A DNA stretch of 64,000 nucleotides from Bradyrhizobium sp. (GCF_022844465.1 NZ_JALHLP010000006.1:1-64000); one strand, 5' to 3'; positions 29,186 to 38,496 are shown, counted from the first letter of the stretch. Numbers and translations are program-made. The notes: generated by a model not told the origin, from the letters alone.

Positions 29186-30330
29186 CCCGCGAGTGCTGAC
29201 GCAGGGTCAATTCTGAGCGCCGTGCGCACCCCCAGCGCACTTGCGATCAGGCAGGCCGCAAGCACGACTCCGAACAGCATCGCAGCGTCCGTAAGCTCCA
29301 GAACCACCCGACGCGGGAAATAGCCCTGGCCGGCACTTATCAACGCAGCACCGGCGACGAAGCTGATTATTCCCATAGCAAGGGCCTGCTCAACGATCAG
29401 CCCAACGATGCGTCGATCGGGCGCTCCGATCAACTTCAATGTTGCAATCGACTTCTTCTTGTCGATTGTCATGGTGTAGATAATGAGACCGATGATCACT
29501 GTGGAAACGGTGAGGAGCAGGGTAGTGAACAAGCCAATCTGACGCCGCGCCCGATCGACGACGGAACGCGCCAGGACGGTTTCCTGGTCTTCCTGGGTTA
29601 GCGCCGCGAGATGCTTCCACCGCGTGATGTCCTGCGCGAAACGCTTTGCGTCCACGCCGGGCATCAGTCTCACCAGGATGGCGTTCACCGTGTCGGTCGC
29701 TCCTGCTGTCCCGGAACTGCGTGCGGCTTCCCTTCGCGCCGCCGCCGGCGTGAGATCGAATTGCAGCTTCTGGGCGTCTCTCAGCGTGATGAATATGACC
29801 GGATCTCCGCCCGAAGCCACAAGGTTAGTGGTCAGTCCGACCACGGTAAACTTGTTGCGCCCGAGCTTGATCTGCTCTCCGAGCATGAGTCCCGCGCCAC
29901 GGTCCACAACGGCCTCGTAACGGCTGCGAATGATTGGCCGGCCTTCGTCCACCGACTTCGCTTCGCCCGGCCGTGCGATCTGTGCACCGACAACCAGCAG
30001 CCGTTTGGTTTGCCCACGATGCTGGGCTTCGACGTTCTGATACGAAACACCCCCGGCTGCGGCGACACCCCACTGTGCGGCGATGGCGATGCGGGTATCC
30101 CCTGGAAGCCGTGAAGCCTCGGCGAAGGGACCGCGCGTTCCGCCTTCCACGACCCAGACCTGCGCGCCTGCCGCGCGAACGAGCCCGAGCGATTCCACGA
30201 TCAGGCCGCGGTAGATTCCAACCATTGCAAGCACGATACCAAGCAGAAGACTGAGCCCGAGACACGTCAACAGGAAGCGCCCGAGATTGTGATTGATGTC
30301 CTTGAGCGCGAGATTCATTTCATGAGCCAT
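29182..30330 (-). CDS. ABC transporter permease, FtsX/MacB-like
   Basis: Start at ATG 30330 (MAHEMNLALKDINHN) gives 382 residues. A membrane segment near 20-42 (FLLTCLGLSLLLGIVLAMVGI) is followed by a periplasmic MacB core domain, then three helices near 265-290, 310-335 and 350-372, the FtsX-type topology. The gene overlaps the adaptor gene upstream by 11 bases and the ATPase gene downstream by 4, so all three are translationally coupled. Cargo is unknown; MacB relatives export peptides, lipids or drugs through a periplasmic adaptor. Confidence 0.9.
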   Translation of the reverse strand: MAHEMNLALKDINHNLGRFLLTCLGLSLLLGIVLAMVGIYRGLIVESLGLVRAAGAQVWVVEGGTRGPFAEASRLPGDTRIAIAAQWGVAAAGGVSYQNVEAQHRGQTKRLLVVGAQIARPGEAKSVDEGRPIIRSRYEAVVDRGAGLMLGEQIKLGRNKFTVVGLTTNLVASGGDPVIFITLRDAQKLQFDLTPAAARREAARSSGTAGATDTVNAILVRLMPGVDAKRFAQDITRWKHLAALTQEDQETVLARSVVDRARRQIGLFTTLLLTVSTVIIGLIIYTMTIDKKKSIATLKLIGAPDRRIVGLIVEQALAMGIISFVAGAALISAGQGYFPRRVVLELTDAAMLFGVVLAACLIASALGVRTALRIDPASALAG

Positions 30331-31489
30331 CGTAGCGGCGTGCCGCGCGGCCTTCACGCAAATCGATCCGGTCGTCGGCCACCACTTCACCGGCAACCCG
30401 GGAGATAATCTGGACACGCCCGTCGAGCAGGCGTTCGCCGAGCTGTACCGGCTGCCGGGCGAGCCGACCGTTATGCAGCGACCAGATCGTGCCCGACCGG
30501 CCGCCGTAGCCTTCTATGAACCTTAGCGGGACAAACAAACCGCTCGCTGTCGCCTTGACTATCTCGACTTCGGCCTGTTCACCAAGGTACCGGAGCTGAT
30601 GCCGCGGATCGCAAGCCCGGCACCGCACATAGACGCGGCGCTCCTCAGTTAGACGATCGTTCTCCTGATCGATGCGGACGATTTCCGCCTCGACCGGGGT
30701 GTTCATGTCGGATCGCAGGCGCACGAGGGCAGGATGGCCTATTGCGAGGCCCCCGGCCAATGCTTCATCGACATAAGCCTTTACCCAGATGGACTCGGGC
30801 GCAATCAGGGTGAACACCGCCTCGCCCACGTTCGCGATGCCGCCGAGCTCCTTGCTGCGCGCAATAACCCTGGCGTCGAACGGAGCTCGAAGTTCATGCT
30901 GAGCAAGCACGACTGAATCGAGCTGACGCTGCGACGCGGCGTCCTCCTGCAGCACGGAGGCAACCTTGGTATCGGCCTCGATAATCCTGGCATCGCCAAG
31001 AGCGATTTCTTCCGCGGCCTGGGCATCCTCGGCAGCCTCACGCGACACACTCCCACGACCAACGAGCGTCTGCCGGCGCGCATTGACGCTTTTCTTCTGC
31101 TGGTAGGCTATTTCGGCGCGCTCGCGCTGGGCCTCGGTCTTGGCCAGATTGGCGGCCGCCTGTCGCTGCGCGGCTTCGCTCCTCTTCAGCTTGGCGATCT
31201 GGGCAGCATCGTCGAGCTTTGCCAGCAGCGAACCCGCCTTCACGAAGTCGCCCTGATCAGCCTCGACGGCAACTACTTTTCCGGAGATCTGAAATCCCAC
31301 TTTCGAAACGACCTGCGCCTCGATGGTGCCGACCCCGAAGACGCGGATTTCCACGTTTTGCTCCGGCACAATCGTCCGGACCGGAATCTCCCGGATGAAA
31401 CGCCAATAATAGCCGCCGGCCAAAATAAGAGAGATGACGACGACCAGCGCGGCCCCCACCTTGAATGCCCGCGAACTCATTTCGCCCAC
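30320..31489 (-). CDS. HlyD/MacA-type periplasmic adaptor
   Basis: A 389-residue adaptor: one N-terminal membrane segment (about 9-30), a biotinyl-lipoyl-like half (VSKVGFQISGKVVAVEADQGDFVKAG), a long alpha-helical hairpin (about 95-195), the second lipoyl half, then beta-barrel and membrane-proximal parts. An unusual pair of cysteines, CRACDP, lies near 296-299. First gene of the operon with the FtsX-like permease and the ATPase. A TTGA-N6-TCAA box lies 76 bases before its start, with TATTTT placed as a -10, which suggests low-oxygen activation. No TolC-like gene is nearby. Confidence 0.9.
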   Translation of the reverse strand: MGEMSSRAFKVGAALVVVISLILAGGYYWRFIREIPVRTIVPEQNVEIRVFGVGTIEAQVVSKVGFQISGKVVAVEADQGDFVKAGSLLAKLDDAAQIAKLKRSEAAQRQAAANLAKTEAQRERAEIAYQQKKSVNARRQTLVGRGSVSREAAEDAQAAEEIALGDARIIEADTKVASVLQEDAASQRQLDSVVLAQHELRAPFDARVIARSKELGGIANVGEAVFTLIAPESIWVKAYVDEALAGGLAIGHPALVRLRSDMNTPVEAEIVRIDQENDRLTEERRVYVRCRACDPRHQLRYLGEQAEVEIVKATASGLFVPLRFIEGYGGRSGTIWSLHNGRLARQPVQLGERLLDGRVQIISRVAGEVVADDRIDLREGRAARRYDGS

Positions 31490-31564
31490 CCAGCGCCGAC
31501 CACGAGGTTGGCCGTTATCTGTCCATCTTCCAAAATAGTCTCGGTGAATATCAAAGGGCGCCAG

Positions 31565-31578
31565 TTGAGTTAGATCAA
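31565..31578. promoter_or_regulatory. FixK/FNR-type box TTGAGTTAGATCAA
   Basis: Perfect TTGA-N6-TCAA symmetry, matching the Crp/Fnr-family box used by FixK2 and FnrN in Bradyrhizobium relatives. On the minus strand a TATTTT (31537-31532) follows at a distance fit for a -10, and the adaptor gene starts at 31489. The neighbouring stretch 31579-31754 contains no gene. Confidence 0.65.
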
Positions 31579-31754
31579 GACGACCCAGGAGCGACTACGA
31601 GGTTGCTCATCCGTTGCTCGAATACGTCCCGACGTCGCTGCTCAGCAACGGCCCCTTTGCATCGTGTAGTTCGTGTTTCCGAAAGCCGAGATCGCAAGCC
31701 TGCTCTCGCCGACCGTTTCCGCTCGCGCACCCGCGCGGACTTAATCAGTAGTAG

Positions 31755-31958
31755 TCACGAGAACGCGCTGCCGCCGCGCACGCCGAACATTTTGAACACC
31801 ATCGCCGCCGGGCAGAAGCCGGTGATCGACGCCTGGATCATGTTCAGCCCGGCGAACGCCGTCAGGAGAAACCAGTATGGACTGACGAGCCAGCCGAGCG
31901 TGAGCCCGAGCAACACGACGACGCCGGCGAACATCAGCACGGCTCTATCGATATTCAT
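31755..31958 (-). CDS. DUF2892 (YgaP-like) small membrane protein
   Basis: A 67-residue protein with two membrane helices: VLMFAGVVVLLGLTLGWLV and YWFLLTAFAGLNMIQASITG, then FCPAAMVFKMFGV, the DUF2892 pattern with its conserved FCP. Ribosome site AAGGAA is placed 6 bases before ATG 31958. It lies 41 bases below the thioredoxin gene, likely one operon. DUF2892 is often fused to rhodanese domains, so a link to sulfur or redox handling is likely but unproven. Confidence 0.88.
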   Translation of the reverse strand: MNIDRAVLMFAGVVVLLGLTLGWLVSPYWFLLTAFAGLNMIQASITGFCPAAMVFKMFGVRGGSAFS

Positions 31959-31999
31959 GATGCGTTCCTTTGCTTGGGGTTGAATTCCAGTTCTTGGAG

Positions 32000-32443
32000 T
32001 CAGGACCGGGCCAGCCCCGCCCTTGTCCAGGCTACAATTCGCTGCGTGTCCATCGCGCCTGCGGTGCGGGCAATCTCGCGGCCGCCGCGCATCAGCAGAA
32101 GCGTCGGGATACCGCTGATGCCGAGGCGTGAGGAAACGGCAGGCGCATTGTCGGAGTTGAGCTTCAGCAGGCGAACGTCGGGTTCGAGCTCGCTGGCGGC
32201 ACGCTCGAACATCGGCGCCATCGCGCGACACGGACCGCACCACGGCGCCCAGACATCCACCAGCAACGGAATATCGCTGTTCGCCAGATGGCGGCCGAAG
32301 CCGGCCTCGTCGACCTCGACCGGATGGCCGCTGAAGATCGGCCGATGACAGGATCCACAGCGCGCCGCCGCCGGCGTCCGTTCGGTCGGCAGCCGGTTGG
32401 TCTTTCCACAGCCGCCGCAAACGATTTTTCGGGTTTCACTCAT
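32000..32443 (-). CDS. trxC: Thioredoxin 2 (TrxC)
   Basis: A 147-residue protein with the TrxC layout: an N-terminal zinc site with Cys9, Cys12, Cys29 and Cys32 (CGGC...CGSC), then the thioredoxin fold with WAPWCGPC (active site 68-72) and the cis-Pro loop SGIPTLLL. The start at 32443 is supported by GGGAGGACAGGGAC before ATG. It reduces protein disulfides in the cytoplasm, often under stress. It heads an operon with the DUF2892 gene. A FixK-type box lies 215 bases upstream, with TATAGT (32638-32633) on this strand. Confidence 0.95.
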   Translation of the reverse strand: MSETRKIVCGGCGKTNRLPTERTPAAARCGSCHRPIFSGHPVEVDEAGFGRHLANSDIPLLVDVWAPWCGPCRAMAPMFERAASELEPDVRLLKLNSDNAPAVSSRLGISGIPTLLLMRGGREIARTAGAMDTQRIVAWTRAGLARS

Positions 32444-32657
32444 GTCCCTGTCCTCCCTGACTCTTGGCGACAATTCTGTAGAGCAGGGAGCGCTCATAAA
32501 ACGGCCTGGTGGCTGCACTTCGGGATGCCCAGACGATTTACTACTCGATCGCCCGCGAGCCCCCGCACGAGGTGCTGAGAACGCTTTATCAAATCTATTG
32601 CGCGTCCCGAAAGCCGGGAAATTCAAACAAAAACTATAGAGCCGGCCGCGCGGCGCG

Positions 32658-32671
32658 TTGAGGCAGATCAA
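32658..32671. promoter_or_regulatory. FixK/FNR-type box TTGAGGCAGATCAA between trxC and the RND operon
   Basis: TTGA-N6-TCAA symmetry. On the plus strand it lies 72 bases before the RND adaptor start. On the minus strand TATAGT (32638-32633) sits at a -10 distance for the trxC transcript. It may serve one or both directions. The rest of the 299-base spacer (32444-32742) contains no gene. Confidence 0.62.
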
Positions 32672-32742
32672 CATGACGGCGGCGAGCTCCGCGAAAATCA
32701 AGGCGCTATCGTGCGGCATGCCGCCTACCAGATGGATAGAAC

Positions 32743-33732
32743 ATGCGTAGATTGATGATGTCGGGCATTCTTGCCGCCGGCGCTTTGGTTGCTCCGCCAG
32801 CCGCCGCCGAGACCCTTACAGTCGCTGCGCGGACGGTCGCCGACGAGAAGGCGGTATTCGCCACCGTAGAGAGTGTCAGCGTGGTGCCGGCGCGCGGGCG
32901 CATTGGCGGCACCGTTGCCCAGCTCCATGTCCGTGAAGGCGATTCAGTCACCAGCGGCCAGGCGATCGCGGCGATCGGAGACGAAAAGCTCGCGCTGCAG
33001 ATGAAGGCGCTCGACGCGCAGATCGACGCATTGCAGGCGCAATCGAGCCAAGCGCAGATCGACTTTAACCGCATCGAGGGTTTGGTGGAGCGCGGCACGC
33101 TGCCCCGGATCAGGCTGGACGAGGCGCGGACCGCGCTCAACGTCGCCGAAAACGGGCTGCGGGCGCGGGTCGCCGAGCGCGCGGTGATCCAGCAGCAATT
33201 GAATGAAGGCCAGGTACTTGCCCCTGCTGGCGGGCGTGTCCTAAAAAAGCTCGTGGCGGTCGGCTCGGTGGTGCTGCCCGGCGACCCCGTTGCGATGATC
33301 GCGCAGCAGAATTTCAAGCTCCGGCTGCGGGTGCCGGAGCGTCATGCCCGCTTCCTGAGAGCCGGCGACAAGATCCGCGTCGATGGCGCCGAGTTCGGCG
33401 AACAGATCTCAAGAATCGGCGTGATCGAACTGGTCTATCCGCAGATCGAGGACGGCCGCGTCATCGCCGATGCGACGGTGGAGAACCTCGGCGAATATTT
33501 CGTCGGCGACCGGCTCCGGGTCTGGATCTCGGGCGGCGAGCGTACCGCCTTCGTGATCCCCTCCTCCTACGTGACCACGCGCTACGGCATCGACTACGTC
33601 CAGATCCGCCAGGGCGATCGCGCCATCAACGCGCCGGTGCAGCGCGGCCGCGATCGACCTTCGCCGGAAATTCCGAACGGTCTTGAGATTCTCTCCGGGA
33701 TCCGCGCCGGCGACCAGTTGGTCCAGCCATGA
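32743..33732 (+). CDS. RND efflux periplasmic adaptor subunit
   Basis: A 329-residue exported adaptor: signal peptide (about 1-22, cleavage after AAA), lipoyl domain (GRIGGTVAQLHVREGDSVTSGQAIAAIGDEKL), a short helical hairpin (about 85-145), second lipoyl half (VLAPAGGRVLKKLVAVGSVVLPGD) and beta-barrel. It ends inside the start of the permease gene with a 4-base overlap. It links an inner membrane RND pump to an outer membrane channel that is not encoded here. Confidence 0.92.
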   Translation: MRRLMMSGILAAGALVAPPAAAETLTVAARTVADEKAVFATVESVSVVPARGRIGGTVAQLHVREGDSVTSGQAIAAIGDEKLALQMKALDAQIDALQAQSSQAQIDFNRIEGLVERGTLPRIRLDEARTALNVAENGLRARVAERAVIQQQLNEGQVLAPAGGRVLKKLVAVGSVVLPGDPVAMIAQQNFKLRLRVPERHARFLRAGDKIRVDGAEFGEQISRIGVIELVYPQIEDGRVIADATVENLGEYFVGDRLRVWISGGERTAFVIPSSYVTTRYGIDYVQIRQGDRAINAPVQRGRDRPSPEIPNGLEILSGIRAGDQLVQP

Positions 33733-36700
33733 ACCTCGGCCTGTCCGGACGGCTCACGCGCGCGACCATTGGTTCGCCACTGACGCCGCTGTTTCTGCTC
33801 GCCTCGCTCATCGTTGGCCTGATGGCCGTGATCGCAATTCCGCGTGAGGAAGAGCCGCAGATCAGCGTCCCCATGGTCGACATCCGCGTCAACGCCGACG
33901 GATTGCGGGGGCCTGATGCGGTCGAACTGGTCACCAAGCCGCTCGAGGCCATCGTCAAGGGCATCGATGGCGTGGAGCATGTCTACAGCCAGAGCGAAGA
34001 CGACCGCGTCCTGGTCACGGCCCGTTTTCTGGTCGGCACCAAGTCGGAGGATGCGATCCTGCGCGTCCACGAGAAGGTGCGCGCCAATCTGGATCGTATT
34101 CCGGTCGGCATTCCCGAGCCGTTGATCGTCGGGCGCGGCATCAACGACGTCGCCGTCACCGTGCTCACGCTTTCGCCCGGACCCGAAGTCGCCGACCGCT
34201 GGTCGGACAAGGACCTCTACGAGATTGCCGACAAACTGCGCGCCGAGTTGATGAAGGTCGACAGCATCGGGCTGACCTATATCTCCGGCGGTGCCCCCCA
34301 GCAGATCAGGGTCGAACCAGATCCGGAGAAGTTGTCGTTGTTTGGCGTCACGCTGCAGCAACTCGTCGGCAAGGTAAGGGATGCCAATCGTTCGTTCCTG
34401 GCGGGTCAGGTCCGCGAAGCCGGGATCGTCCGCGGCGTCGCGGCCGGGCAAACGCTGTCAGGAATTCCCGACATCGGCCTGTTGCTGATCTCGACCCGGG
34501 ACGGTCGCCCCGTCTACGTCAAGGACGTCGCCTCGGTGGTGATCGGGCCAAACACCACCGAGCACCGCGTCTGGAACGATGCGCGCGACGGCAAGGGAAA
34601 CTGGCAGCGAGTGCCCGCGGTCAGCCTGGCTTTGGCCAAGCGGGCGGGCGCCAATGCGGTGGTTGTCTCGGAGGAAATCTCGCACCGGCTCGAAGGACTG
34701 AAATCGCGCCTGATTCCCGATGGTGTGGCAGTCACGGTCACGCGAGATTATGGCGAGACCGCCAATGAAAAAGCCAACGAACTGTTGTTTCATCTCGGCC
34801 TTGCCACCGTCTCGATCGTCGTTCTGATTGCGATTGCCATCGGCTGGCGCGAGGCGCTGGTGACGCTGGTGGTTATTCCGACCACGATCCTGCTGACGAT
34901 GTTCGCCGCCAACCTGATGGGCTACACCATCAACCGCGTCAGCCTGTTCGCGCTGATCTTCTCGATCGGCATCCTGGTTGATGACGCCATCGTGGTGGTC
35001 GAGAACATCGCCCGCCATTGGTCGATGAACGACGGGCGTCCCCGCGTGCAGGCCACGATCGAGGCCGTCGCCGAGGTCGGCAATCCGACCATCGTCGCCA
35101 CCTTGACGGTCGTCGCTGCGCTGCTGCCGATGTTGTTCGTCTCGGGACTGATGGGGCCCTATATGGCGCCGATCCCGGCCAACGCGTCGGCCGCCATGCT
35201 GTTCTCGTTCTTTGTCGCCATGGTGGTGGCGCCGTGGCTGATGCTGCGGCTGGCGCCGAGAGAAGGCGCCGCGGGCGCGGCTCACGCGGCGCATGACGAA
35301 GGCATGCTCGGGCGCATCTACCGTCGCTTCGCCACCCCGATCGTGCGCAGCAAGCGCTCGTCCTGGATCTTCCTGATCGCGGTCGGTGTCGCGACGCTGC
35401 TGTCGATGACGCTGTTCGCGACCAAGTCCGTCACCGTCAAATTGCTGCCGTTCGACAACAAGTCCGAGATCGCAGTCGTGCTCGATCTGCCCGAAGGCGC
35501 GAGCCTGGAGGACACCGAGCGAACGCTGTTCGCCGCAGCTGATATCGCGCGCGGATTGCCCGAGATCACCTCGGTGCAGTCCTACGCCGGCACGCCGGCG
35601 CCGTTCAATTTCAACGGCCTCGTGCGGCACTATTACCTGCGGCAGAGGCCCGAACTTGGCGAACTGCAAGTCAATCTCGCCGCGCGCGCCGACCGCAAGC
35701 GGGCAAGTCATGACATCGCGCTCGATCTGCGGCAGCAGCTCAAAGCGGTCAGCGTTCCCGCCGGCACCAGCATCAAGGTGGTCGAGGTGCCGCCCGGCCC
35801 ACCCGTGCTGGCGACCCTGCTCGCCGAGATCTACGGACCCGACGCGGCGACACGGCGGGCGGTCACCGGCGAACTCAAGAAAGTGTTCGCCGAGGTGCCG
35901 TTCATTGTCGATATCGACGATTCGATCGGCCAGAAGCGGCCACGGCTGCGGCTGTCGATCGACCAGGACCGCCTCGAGTTCTTTGGCGTCGAGCAGCGCG
36001 ACGTCTACGACACCATTCAGACGCTGTTCGGCGGCGTTTCGGTCGGCTACTCCCACCGCGGCGAAGACCGCAATCCCATCGAGATCGCGGTCCGCCTGCC
36101 GAAGCGCGATCTGGCCTGGACCGAAGCGCTGGCTTCGACCCCGGTGCCCGCCAACACGCTCCCCGGCAGCAAGACGGTGGTCGAACTGGGCCAGGTCGTG
36201 AAGGCGAGCGTCGAGGAGGGTTCGCCGGCCATCTTCCGCCGCGACGGCCGTTTTGCCGACATGGTGATGGCCGAACTCGCCGGCCGCTTCGAGGCTCCGC
36301 TGTATGGCATGCTCGAGGTCGCCACCCGTATCGACGCCCACGATTGGGGCGCGTTGCCGAAGCCCGCCATCAGCCTGCACGGTCAACCTGCGGATGAGTC
36401 TCGCCCGACGCTGTTATGGGACGGCGAATGGGAGATCACCTATGTGACCTTCCGCGACATGGGCGCGGCATTCGGCGCCGCCATACTTGGCATTTACGTG
36501 CTGGTCGTGGCCCAGTTCCGCAGCTTCCGGTTGCCGCTGGTGATCCTGACGCCGATTCCCTTGACGCTGATCGGGATCCTGATCGGCCACTGGCTGTTCG
36601 GCGCTCCCTTCACCGCGACCTCGATGATCGGGTTCATTGCACTCGCCGGCATCATCGTCCGCAATTCAATCCTGCTGGTGGATTTCATCCGGCACAGCGG

Positions 36701-36962
36701 CGGACAGGGCAAGTCGGTGCGCGACGTGGTCCTGGAAGCCGGCGCCGTGCGCTTCAAGCCGATCCTCTTGACCGCGCTCGCGGCCATGATCGGCGCCGCG
36801 ACCATATTGCTCGATCCGATCTTTCAGGGGCTGGCGATTTCTCTGCTGTTCGGGCTCGCGTCATCGACGCTGCTGACGGTACTTGTCATTCCCGCCATCT
36901 ACATTGTGCTCCGGGACCGTACGCCGCCAACGCCGCCTGCCGACGTCAGGAACGCAAACTGA
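33729..36962 (+). CDS. RND efflux transporter permease subunit
   Basis: A 1077-residue pump with two halves, each with one plus five membrane segments and a large periplasmic loop. Charged residues for proton relay lie in GILVDDAIVVVENIAR near 416. The branch is closer to broad multidrug pumps than to CusA, as no Met-relay is evident, but the substrate is unknown. Coupled to the adaptor by a 4-base overlap; no outer membrane factor follows. The stop TGA (36960-36962) abuts the lysA stop on the other strand inside the palindrome TGATCA, with no bases between the genes. Confidence 0.94.
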   Translation: MNLGLSGRLTRATIGSPLTPLFLLASLIVGLMAVIAIPREEEPQISVPMVDIRVNADGLRGPDAVELVTKPLEAIVKGIDGVEHVYSQSEDDRVLVTARFLVGTKSEDAILRVHEKVRANLDRIPVGIPEPLIVGRGINDVAVTVLTLSPGPEVADRWSDKDLYEIADKLRAELMKVDSIGLTYISGGAPQQIRVEPDPEKLSLFGVTLQQLVGKVRDANRSFLAGQVREAGIVRGVAAGQTLSGIPDIGLLLISTRDGRPVYVKDVASVVIGPNTTEHRVWNDARDGKGNWQRVPAVSLALAKRAGANAVVVSEEISHRLEGLKSRLIPDGVAVTVTRDYGETANEKANELLFHLGLATVSIVVLIAIAIGWREALVTLVVIPTTILLTMFAANLMGYTINRVSLFALIFSIGILVDDAIVVVENIARHWSMNDGRPRVQATIEAVAEVGNPTIVATLTVVAALLPMLFVSGLMGPYMAPIPANASAAMLFSFFVAMVVAPWLMLRLAPREGAAGAAHAAHDEGMLGRIYRRFATPIVRSKRSSWIFLIAVGVATLLSMTLFATKSVTVKLLPFDNKSEIAVVLDLPEGASLEDTERTLFAAADIARGLPEITSVQSYAGTPAPFNFNGLVRHYYLRQRPELGELQVNLAARADRKRASHDIALDLRQQLKAVSVPAGTSIKVVEVPPGPPVLATLLAEIYGPDAATRRAVTGELKKVFAEVPFIVDIDDSIGQKRPRLRLSIDQDRLEFFGVEQRDVYDTIQTLFGGVSVGYSHRGEDRNPIEIAVRLPKRDLAWTEALASTPVPANTLPGSKTVVELGQVVKASVEEGSPAIFRRDGRFADMVMAELAGRFEAPLYGMLEVATRIDAHDWGALPKPAISLHGQPADESRPTLLWDGEWEITYVTFRDMGAAFGAAILGIYVLVVAQFRSFRLPLVILTPIPLTLIGILIGHWLFGAPFTATSMIGFIALAGIIVRNSILLVDFIRHSGGQGKSVRDVVLEAGAVRFKPILLTALAAMIGAATILLDPIFQGLAISLLFGLASSTLLTVLVIPAIYIVLRDRTPPTPPADVRNAN

Positions 36963-38228
36963 TCACAGCCACGGCGCCGTTCGGTCCATCGCGATCAGGT
37001 CGTCGACCTCGATGCGCGGGCGCACCACGGCGTACTGGTCGCCCTTGACCAGCACTTCCGGCACCAGCGGCCGCGTATTGTAGAAGCCGGACTGCACCGC
37101 GCCATAGGCGCCGGCGGTCATGATCGCGATGAGATCGCCGGCCTTCGGCTCGGGCAGGCTGCGGTCGAGCGCGATGTAGTCGCCGGTTTCGCAGACCGGG
37201 CCGACCACGTCGGCCCTGATCATTGGCGCGCCCTTGGCCGGCTCGCGCACCGGCACGATGTCGTGATGGGCTTCATACAAAGTGGGCCGGATCAGATCGT
37301 TCATCGCCGCGTCGATGATGACGAAATTCCTGGCCTCGCCGGGCTTCAGGTAGATGACGCGGGAAACCAGGATGCCGGCATTGCCGACGATCATCCGCCC
37401 GGGCTCGAACATCAGGGTGCAGCCGAGATTGTGCGTCACCCGCTTGACCATCGCCGCATAGGCGGACGGCAGGGGCGGCGCTTCGCGGTCGGCGTGATAG
37501 GGGATACCGAGCCCACCGCCGAAATCGATATGCGAAATCGCGTGGCCGTCGGCGCGCAGCGTCTGCACGAAATCGGAGAGAATCCGGAACGCGGTTTCCA
37601 TCCGGCCGAGATCGGTAATCTGGCTGCCGATATGCATGTCGACGCCCGTCACCACGATCCCCGGCAGTTTGGCCGCACGGGCATAAACGGCGCGCGCGCG
37701 CGCGATCGGAACGCCGAACTTGGTTTCGGACTTGCCGGTGGCGATCTTGGCATGGGTGCCGGCATCGACATCCGGATTGACCCGCACCGATATCCGCGCG
37801 GTCTTGCCGGCCTCGACCGCGAGCCTGGCCAGCAATTCCAGTTCGGGTTCGGACTCGACGTTGATGCAGAGAATGTCCGCCGCCAGCGCCGCGCGCAGTT
37901 CGGCCTCTGTCTTGCCTACGCCGGAGAACAGAATCTTTTCCGGCGGAAAGCCGGCCGCCAGCGCGCGCTTGAGCTCACCGCCGGACACCACGTCGGCGCC
38001 GGCGCCGAGTTTCGCCAGCGTGCGCAGCACCGACTGGTTGGAATTGGCCTTCATCGCATAACAGACCAGCGTCTTCTCGCCGGCAAAGGCCTCGGTGAAG
38101 ACCCGATAATGGCGTTCCAGCGTCGCCGTCGAATAGCAATAGAACGGCGTACCCACGGCATCCGCGAGGTCGGACAGGTTGACGGCTTCGGCGTGCAGCA
38201 CGCCGTTGCGATAGTCGAAGTGATTCAT
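36963..38228 (-). CDS. lysA: Diaminopimelate decarboxylase
   Basis: A 421-residue fold-type III PLP enzyme making L-lysine from meso-diaminopimelate. The PLP lysine lies in VCYAMKANSN near 58-67. Also present are HIDFGGGLGIPY, the EPGRMIVGNAG motif, and CETGDYI near 345, whose Cys reaches the partner active site. Start ATG 38228, seven bases below the lptM stop. Third gene of an argH-lptM-lysA order on the minus strand, common in relatives. Confidence 0.97.
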   Translation of the reverse strand: MNHFDYRNGVLHAEAVNLSDLADAVGTPFYCYSTATLERHYRVFTEAFAGEKTLVCYAMKANSNQSVLRTLAKLGAGADVVSGGELKRALAAGFPPEKILFSGVGKTEAELRAALAADILCINVESEPELELLARLAVEAGKTARISVRVNPDVDAGTHAKIATGKSETKFGVPIARARAVYARAAKLPGIVVTGVDMHIGSQITDLGRMETAFRILSDFVQTLRADGHAISHIDFGGGLGIPYHADREAPPLPSAYAAMVKRVTHNLGCTLMFEPGRMIVGNAGILVSRVIYLKPGEARNFVIIDAAMNDLIRPTLYEAHHDIVPVREPAKGAPMIRADVVGPVCETGDYIALDRSLPEPKAGDLIAIMTAGAYGAVQSGFYNTRPLVPEVLVKGDQYAVVRPRIEVDDLIAMDRTAPWL

Positions 38229-38235
38229 GGCGGGC

Positions 38236-38496
38236 TCAGTCCAGCAGCGGATCGAGAACGAATTTCTTCTTGCTGCCTTTGGGGGCCGTCGGCGCCGCAT
38301 CGGACCCGTAGGTCGAACTGAAGACGCCGGGCTGCGCCGCGCGCTCGGCCTCGGTATCCGGGGCGCCCGACAGCTGCGGCGCGTTCGGCGGCAGATCGAG
38401 CCCGCCCTTGCGGCCGCAACCCGCGAGCATGAGCGCGGCCGCGCTCAAGAAAATGATGGCCCATCTCGAGGACGAAGGGCGGTCGTTGATGATCAC
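38236..38496 (-). CDS. lptM: Small lipoprotein, LptM-like
   Basis: A short lipoprotein: signal peptide with hydrophobic SAAALMLA and lipobox LAGC, then GRKGGLDLPPNAP, the short conserved segment of LptM/YifL, and a low-complexity tail. LptM helps assemble the LptDE lipopolysaccharide translocon. I start at GTG 38496, which gives a signal peptide of normal length; an ATG at 38574 would add 26 residues with no lipoprotein character. It lies between argH and lysA. Confidence 0.85.
   Translation of the reverse strand: MIINDRPSSSRWAIIFLSAAALMLAGCGRKGGLDLPPNAPQLSGAPDTEAERAAQPGVFSSTYGSDAAPTAPKGSKKKFVLDPLLD

Noticed and set aside
34458..36386. A 642-codon minus-strand frame opposite the RND permease
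   Set aside because: Shadow frame rich in His, Gln, Arg and Asp from anti-codon bias; the plus-strand RND gene is clear.
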